From an uncultured SAR86 cluster bacterium (GTDB taxonomy: Bacteria; Pseudomonadota; Gammaproteobacteria; Magnimaribacterales; D2472): DNA of 64,000 bases. Location: positions 237,328 through 301,327 of the forward strand of contig CACKEY010000001.1 of NCBI GenBank assembly GCA_902599315.1. Direction: 5' to 3'. Position 1 is the stretch's first letter. Each line of letters opens with the position of its first letter. Shown here one piece after another: positions 59,837 to 64,000 of the stretch. The notes beneath the pieces were generated by a model. It saw only the letters and a list, made by a program, of their open reading frames with translations, made no database searches and was not told where the DNA came from. The position numbers and the translations under genes were made by a program.

Positions 59837-60484
59837 TTAAATGAAGTCTTTGAATTCAAAATAGTTTATTCCACCTTTTTTACATTCAGGTTTTTGCACG
59901 ACTGAATTAGATATTTTTTTTGCTGAAATGCTTCTAAATTTTTTTAATGGCCCATACAAAAAAGGATCAGCAATCATAGATACTACATCAGCTATAACTA
60001 TATCCAGCCTAGCCTTATTTCCCATGAGATGTCCGGGTTGAAAAAAATTTGTGCTCTCAAATCCAAGTTTAATTATTTCCATTTCAAGTTTACCTTTAGT
60101 TTTTAAATAATAGTTCCAAGAATTTGGATTAGCTCCAGCTGCTGAAATAAGAACAATGTTTTTAGCGCCGGCTTCTTTAGCTTTTTCAGCTATCTGTAGT
60201 TGATAAGTAAAATCTACTTTAAAAAAGTTTTCTTTAAGGGCGCGGCTCATTACACCTAAAACGTTTTGATAATACAAGGGATATCCTAGTGAAAGATAAA
60301 CAGTTTCTAACTTCGGAATTTTCAAAGCTGAGATGTTATCAAAGTCAATAATTAATTCTTGTGCGCTATCTGGCAAGTTAGGAATAGCTCTTCTTCCCAA
60401 AGCTATAATTGGGCTTTTATTTAAGCCTAATTCTTTTAGGATAAGATTACCTAAAAATCCGGTTGAGCCTGCTAAAAGATTCAT
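59837..60484 (-). CDS. NAD(P)-binding Rossmann-fold protein (TIP30/HTATIP2-like)
   Basis: The 215-residue protein opens with MNLLAGSTGFLGNLILKEL, a short-chain atypical Rossmann motif (GxTGxxG). It contains TYQLQIAEKAKEAGAKNIVLISAAGANPNSWNYYLKTKGKLEMEIIKLGFESTNFFQPG, with a serine and a YxxxK-type YYLKTKG, similar to HTATIP2/TIP30-like atypical SDRs. The substrate is unknown. It is single and minus-strand between two terminators or promoters. Confidence 0.82.
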   Translation of the reverse strand: MNLLAGSTGFLGNLILKELGLNKSPIIALGRRAIPNLPDSAQELIIDFDNISALKIPKLETVYLSLGYPLYYQNVLGVMSRALKENFFKVDFTYQLQIAEKAKEAGAKNIVLISAAGANPNSWNYYLKTKGKLEMEIIKLGFESTNFFQPGHLMGNKARLDIVIADVVSMIADPFLYGPLKKFRSISAKKISNSVVQKPECKKGGINYFEFKDFI

Positions 60485-60636
60485 TTTTTGTACCTATTCA
60501 TAGTTTCTGGCACTTTGCCAAACATTTCCTATGATAAATTATTATTAAATCTAATGAAGACATAAAATAAAAAATATTTAGCTTTGGCGATCTTAATGTA
60601 AAGTTTACATATGAAAATAAATTTGGAGAGATAAAT

Positions 60637-61041
60637 ATGAATCAAATAGCACTTTTAGCACCAGTTCTTGTATTAGGACTTTGGACTTTTACAATTTTTT
60701 TAGTGATGGCATTTGGCAGACTTAGATTCATGAAAAATCCTCAGGACGCATCGCACACGAAAGATCTTAAAGGCTCAATGCCTGCTTGGGTTGAAAGAAC
60801 GTCAGATAACTATAATCACCTTTTTGAGCAGCCTGTTGCATTTTATGCTGTGACTTTATCAATTGCCTTAATTGATAATTTTGATTCATTTATGGTTCAG
60901 TTGGCATGGGCATTTGTGATTTTAAGAATTATTCATTCACTAGTTCAATTAACTATTAACATAGTCCTTGTAAGATTTTTATTATTTGCTTCAGGGTGGC
61001 TAATTATTGCTTATATGGCATATTCTCAGCTCTTTGCCTAG
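60637..61041 (+). CDS. MAPEG family membrane protein
   Basis: The 134-residue protein has about four membrane helices and a conserved loop: GSMPAWVERTSDNYNHLFEQPVAFYAVTLSIALI near residue 47, with a following FVILRIIHSLVQLTINIVLVRFLLFASGW. The RxxxNxxE-like pattern is MAPEG-like. It differs from the MAPEG gene at 35189. GGAGAG precedes the ATG. It may be a membrane-bound glutathione-linked enzyme, but the function is not proven. Confidence 0.85.
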   Translation: MNQIALLAPVLVLGLWTFTIFLVMAFGRLRFMKNPQDASHTKDLKGSMPAWVERTSDNYNHLFEQPVAFYAVTLSIALIDNFDSFMVQLAWAFVILRIIHSLVQLTINIVLVRFLLFASGWLIIAYMAYSQLFA

Positions 61042-61086
61042 AGTTATTTTATAAATTATTATTATTAAATACATTGGAGACTTAAA

Positions 61087-61413
61087 ATGAAAAAATATTT
61101 TGTTCTAGCAATTACCTTGTTGTTTTGTAATATTTCACAAGCAGCTGTATATCTGATCGATTTTAAATGCGATCAGGAGGCATATAAAGTTTTTGCCACC
61201 ATGACTTTAGATGAACTTGATGGTCAATTTCTAGAAGGCTCTTCAAAGCTAGCTAGATATCACGACTTAACGACTGGCAATGGTATAGTCTTAGTTGAAG
61301 CCGAAGACCCGACTCTTGTAATTGAATTTGCTAATGGATGGAGCGAAGTCTGTGAATCTGCAATAGTCCCTGTAGTAGACGATAAAAAAGCAATGGAAAT
61401 ATTGACTAGATAA
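61087..61413 (+). CDS. Small secreted hypothetical protein
   Basis: The 108-residue protein has a signal peptide (KKYFVLAITLLFCNISQAA) and a mature part with two cysteines, in FKCDQEAYKVF and SEVCESA, that could form a disulfide. I do not recognise the family. It follows the MAPEG gene by 45 bases and ends directly at recG, which runs the other way (stop codons adjacent at 61413/61414). It is probably a periplasmic protein of unknown function. Confidence 0.62.
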   Translation: MKKYFVLAITLLFCNISQAAVYLIDFKCDQEAYKVFATMTLDELDGQFLEGSSKLARYHDLTTGNGIVLVEAEDPTLVIEFANGWSEVCESAIVPVVDDKKAMEILTR

Positions 61414-63477
61414 TTAAGCGTCAGCAAAAGCCATAGACCCAGAAATCCATCTCTCAATGAGCTGATTAGCAAGCTCTGGGTCTTCATTGCATATTGACTC
61501 GGCAACTTTTTTAGTTTCCATAAGATACTGACTATCCCTAACAAGATTGGTATATTTCATCGGTACAATACCAGTTTGTTGTGCGCCCATAATTTCTCCA
61601 GGCCCTCTTATTACAAGATCTTCTTCAGCAATTTTGAAACCATCTTGAGAGTCTACTAATACTTGAAGTCTTTGCAATGAAACATCTTGAATCTTATCTT
61701 TGTGCAGAAGAATGCAGTAGCTTTCTTTGTTTCCTCTACCTATTCTGCCTCTTAATTGATGCAGTTGAGCCAAACCAAATCTTTCTGCATTTTCAATGAC
61801 CATGATATCTGCATCAGGGATATCGACTCCTACCTCAACAACGGTCGTTGAAACCAAGATTGAAGTTTTGGAATCCTTGAAAGCTTGAATCTGCTCTTGT
61901 TTTTTATTTGCTGATAGCTTGCCATGCAGGCAACCAACCTTATCTTGACTAAAATGTTCAGATAAATCCTCGTATGTTTCCATGACGGCATTTAAATCTA
62001 GGTTTTCAGACTCTTCGATTAAAGGGCATATCCAATATATTTTGCTGCCTTGTTTTGTTGCAGCTAGTATTCTTTCAATAAGCTTATCTTTTCCGCTTAA
62101 AGGTAAACATGATGTTTGAATTGGCTTTCTACCTGGAGGCAGCTCATCGATTACAGACACATCCATGTTTGCATATACACTCATAGAAAGCGTTCTTGGA
62201 ATGGGGGTTGCTGTTAATGTCAGCTGATGAGGCGCTGATGTTTCAGAGTCATTTTTTTTTCTTAAGGCTAGTCGCTGATTCACTCCAAACCTATGCTGCT
62301 CATCGATAATAATGAGAGCAAGACTAGAATACTCGACACTTTTTTGAAATAAAGCATGGGTTCCAACTAGTAATTTGATCTTACTATCTTTGAGGTCCTC
62401 TAAGATTTTCTTTCTTTGGCTTGAAGTAGTGCTGCCAGTAAGAAGAGCCACTTTTCCTGCTTGTTTATTAAAAAATGATTTCAAACTAAGAAAATGTTGT
62501 TCTGCTAGCAGTGTGGTTGGGGCCATAAAAGCAACCTGAAATGATGAATCAAGGGCTAAGGCAGCAGCCAAAGCACCCACCACTGTTTTTCCTGATCCAA
62601 CATCTCCTTGAACCAATCTCATCATGGGAACTTGCTGCGATAAATCCTTTTTAATTTCATTGACAACTCTTGCTTGGGCTCCAGTTAACTCAAATGGAAA
62701 ATTCAATTTAACTTCTTTTGTCCATTCACCTTCTTCGGTTAGCGAAAATGCATGATGTCTTTTTTGCTTGCTTTTTAAGAAAGCCATACCAGCCTGAAAA
62801 GCAATCATTTCCTCCTTCAATAGTCTCACTCTAGCTGGATGCGAACCTCCAGGAAGCATTTCTTCGATGTTTATGCCTGCATCAGGATTATGAATCGTTG
62901 CTAGGGCATCAATAATTTTCATGTTTAAAGATGAGTCATATTTTTCTACATCGAGAAAGTCTTCAGCAAAATTTAGCTTTGAAATAGCAGCATTAATAAA
63001 TCCCCTTATTTTTTTTTGGCCTATGCCTTTTGGAACCCTATATACAGGAGTAAGTTTTTCATCTTTTAAAATATGATCACTCAATATTACTTCGTATTCT
63101 GGATGAATCATCTCTAATCCATATCTACTGAGGCTCACTTTCCCGTAACACAAAAGCTCAGTTCCAGCTTTGAGTTGTCTTGTTTGAGCAGGATGGAAAT
63201 AAAAAAAGCGAATATTAATATTAGAATATGAATCAGCAGCCTTAAGCACCATCATCTTTCGTGGTCTATAAATGGATTGAGCAGAAACAATCTTTACTTT
63301 AATTAATTTCTCATCTCCGGGTTGAAGGTCACTTATATTTGAAATCTTTGTTCTATCTTGATATCCAAATGGAAGATGAAAGCACAAATCTCTTAAGTTA
63401 AAAATTCCTATGAGATTTAGTTTTTCAACTATGGAGGGTCCGATACCTTTTAATTGTTTTAGTTCAATATTAGCCAC
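61414..63477 (-). CDS. recG: ATP-dependent DNA helicase RecG
   Basis: The 687-residue helicase has an N-terminal wedge/OB domain (MANIELKQLKGIGPSIVEKLNLIGIFNLRDLCFHLPFGYQDRT). Helicase motifs include Walker A LVQGDVGSGKTVVGALAAALAL near residue 293, LIIIDEQHRFGVNQRLALR near 389, LTATPIPRTLS near 418, and VVEVGVDIPDADIMVIENAERFGLAQLHQLRGRIGRG near 550. RecG remodels stalled forks and Holliday junctions. It ends beside the small secreted gene, and its start is 43 bases from the next, divergent gene. Confidence 0.96.
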   Translation of the reverse strand: MANIELKQLKGIGPSIVEKLNLIGIFNLRDLCFHLPFGYQDRTKISNISDLQPGDEKLIKVKIVSAQSIYRPRKMMVLKAADSYSNINIRFFYFHPAQTRQLKAGTELLCYGKVSLSRYGLEMIHPEYEVILSDHILKDEKLTPVYRVPKGIGQKKIRGFINAAISKLNFAEDFLDVEKYDSSLNMKIIDALATIHNPDAGINIEEMLPGGSHPARVRLLKEEMIAFQAGMAFLKSKQKRHHAFSLTEEGEWTKEVKLNFPFELTGAQARVVNEIKKDLSQQVPMMRLVQGDVGSGKTVVGALAAALALDSSFQVAFMAPTTLLAEQHFLSLKSFFNKQAGKVALLTGSTTSSQRKKILEDLKDSKIKLLVGTHALFQKSVEYSSLALIIIDEQHRFGVNQRLALRKKNDSETSAPHQLTLTATPIPRTLSMSVYANMDVSVIDELPPGRKPIQTSCLPLSGKDKLIERILAATKQGSKIYWICPLIEESENLDLNAVMETYEDLSEHFSQDKVGCLHGKLSANKKQEQIQAFKDSKTSILVSTTVVEVGVDIPDADIMVIENAERFGLAQLHQLRGRIGRGNKESYCILLHKDKIQDVSLQRLQVLVDSQDGFKIAEEDLVIRGPGEIMGAQQTGIVPMKYTNLVRDSQYLMETKKVAESICNEDPELANQLIERWISGSMAFADA

Positions 63478-63520
63478 TTACCGATAATACTTTTAATATA
63501 TGAACTTTAAAAACATATAT

Positions 63521-64000
63521 ATGAAAAAAGTTTTAATTATAGGCTATGGAGATATTGGTAGACGCTTAGCTTTAATGTGTCCACAGCATAAGTTTATAGG
63601 CGTTTCCAGAAGCATACCCCAGCAACAAGATAATGTTGAATTTATTCAATTAGATTGGATCAAAGACTCCATTCATAATCTTCCTAAAGAACAAATTTCA
63701 ACAGTGGTTTTAATATTTAAACCAACGTCATCAGATATCAGTGGATATCAAACAGGTTTTCTTGAGGCATCTCATAAAATCATTGATTTTTTAAATCACA
63801 ACATTATTTTTGAAAAATTAATTATTGTGAGTTCAACCAGAGTTTATGGCTTGAGCAATGGAAGAAACATAACTGAATCAGTCATGCCAGCACCTGATGA
63901 TGATCAAGGAAAAATAATCTTAGATTTTGAAAATTTTGTATTAAGTGAATCTAAAGTTGAGCCTTTAATACTTAGACCCTCAGGACTATATGATGAACAA
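63521..64000 (+). CDS. NAD-dependent epimerase/dehydratase-like protein, C-terminus cut by window edge
   Basis: The frame from ATG 63521 (or the in-frame ATG 63500) runs to the window end with 160 codons and no stop. It starts MKKVLIIGYGDIGRRLAL, an NAD(P)-binding GxGxxG motif. It later has KLIIVSSTRVYGLSNGRNITESVMPAPDD, with the SSTxVYG block of the YeeZ-like extended SDR/epimerase group, and EPLILRPSGLYDE at the edge. It probably acts on a nucleotide sugar or related compound. The missing end prevents a closer call. Confidence 0.75.
   Translation, partial: MKKVLIIGYGDIGRRLALMCPQHKFIGVSRSIPQQQDNVEFIQLDWIKDSIHNLPKEQISTVVLIFKPTSSDISGYQTGFLEASHKIIDFLNHNIIFEKLIIVSSTRVYGLSNGRNITESVMPAPDDDQGKIILDFENFVLSESKVEPLILRPSGLYDEQ

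Noticed and set aside
60508-60520. TGGCAC followed by TTTGCC upstream of the MAPEG gene, considered as a sigma-54 promoter
   Set aside because: The spacing between the GG and GC elements is far too short for a -24/-12 promoter.
1-64000. CRISPR arrays, insertion sequences, prophage genes or rRNA genes
   Set aside because: No regularly spaced repeats, transposase or phage structural proteins and no rRNA-like sequence were seen in the window.

Overview
The window is AT-rich, almost fully coding DNA from a free-living, heterotrophic marine gammaproteobacterium of streamlined type. Gene order is gammaproteobacterial (argS-SPOR, lgt-thyA-folA, mutY-yggX, yqiB-yqiA, ubiC-ubiA, rhodanese-grxC, glnA-ntrB-ntrC, metX-metW-rdgB). 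Gaps are tiny, start/stop overlaps are frequent, and there are M2 peptidase, TonB, TRAP, MAPEG and phytanoyl-CoA dioxygenase genes. This fits the SAR86 group or a close relative; that assignment is an inference from content, not a phylogeny. I see no insertion sequence, prophage or CRISPR array.

Layout. 0-8 kb: TRAP transporter membrane subunits, yaaA, a dienoyl-CoA isomerase, phosphatases, cysQ, rpoH and a trmB without a normal start codon. 8-15 kb: a long minus-strand run efp-argS-SPOR-yggS-proC-yggT-metX-metW-rdgB. 15-23 kb: an M2 peptidase and a six-gene TonB2/TtpC-type energising system. 23-27 kb: rppH-tauE-lgt-thyA-folA. 27-31 kb: a Fur-box-controlled ferric iron ABC transporter and rmuC. 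31-41 kb: an accessory set (aminotransferase, hspQ, ybjQ, a sulfotransferase-like protein, PhzF, MAPEG, a quinone-oxidoreductase-like enzyme, a flavin monooxygenase, thrC, pip, PhyH). 41-46 kb: tRNA-Phe, a GH106-like lipoprotein, a tandem glutamine riboswitch with a small basic DUF4278-type protein, an atypical SDR and a GH16 glucanase. 46-53 kb: yggX-mutY, gpmA, rhodanese-DUF2141-grxC and the nitrogen-control block ntrC-ntrB-glutamine synthetase II. 53-64 kb: yqiA-yqiB with a local 100-bp duplication, a GNAT-like gene, ubiA-ubiC, rubredoxin, a dicarboxylate symporter, a membrane pyrophosphatase, small membrane/secreted proteins, recG and a partial epimerase.

The most interesting theme is nitrogen control. 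The glutamine synthetase is the eukaryote-like type II enzyme, which lacks the adenylylation system of type I. Its gene has a consensus sigma-54 promoter and two NtrC-type palindromes, and is followed by ntrB and ntrC. About 5 kb away two glutamine-riboswitch aptamers in tandem precede a 56-residue, strongly basic protein with three YRG motifs. In cyanobacteria glutamine riboswitches control small basic proteins that inactivate glutamine synthetase, so a glutamine-sensing feedback protein in this bacterium is a testable idea.

Other points worth attention are trmB, which follows the rpoH stop codon in the same frame without ATG/GTG/TTG before its SAM-binding motif; a 100-bp duplication that creates a 35-codon mini-ORF linking yqiB to yqiA; a perfect Fur palindrome on the iron transporter promoter; and a C-terminally short GH106-like gene next to a tRNA gene.
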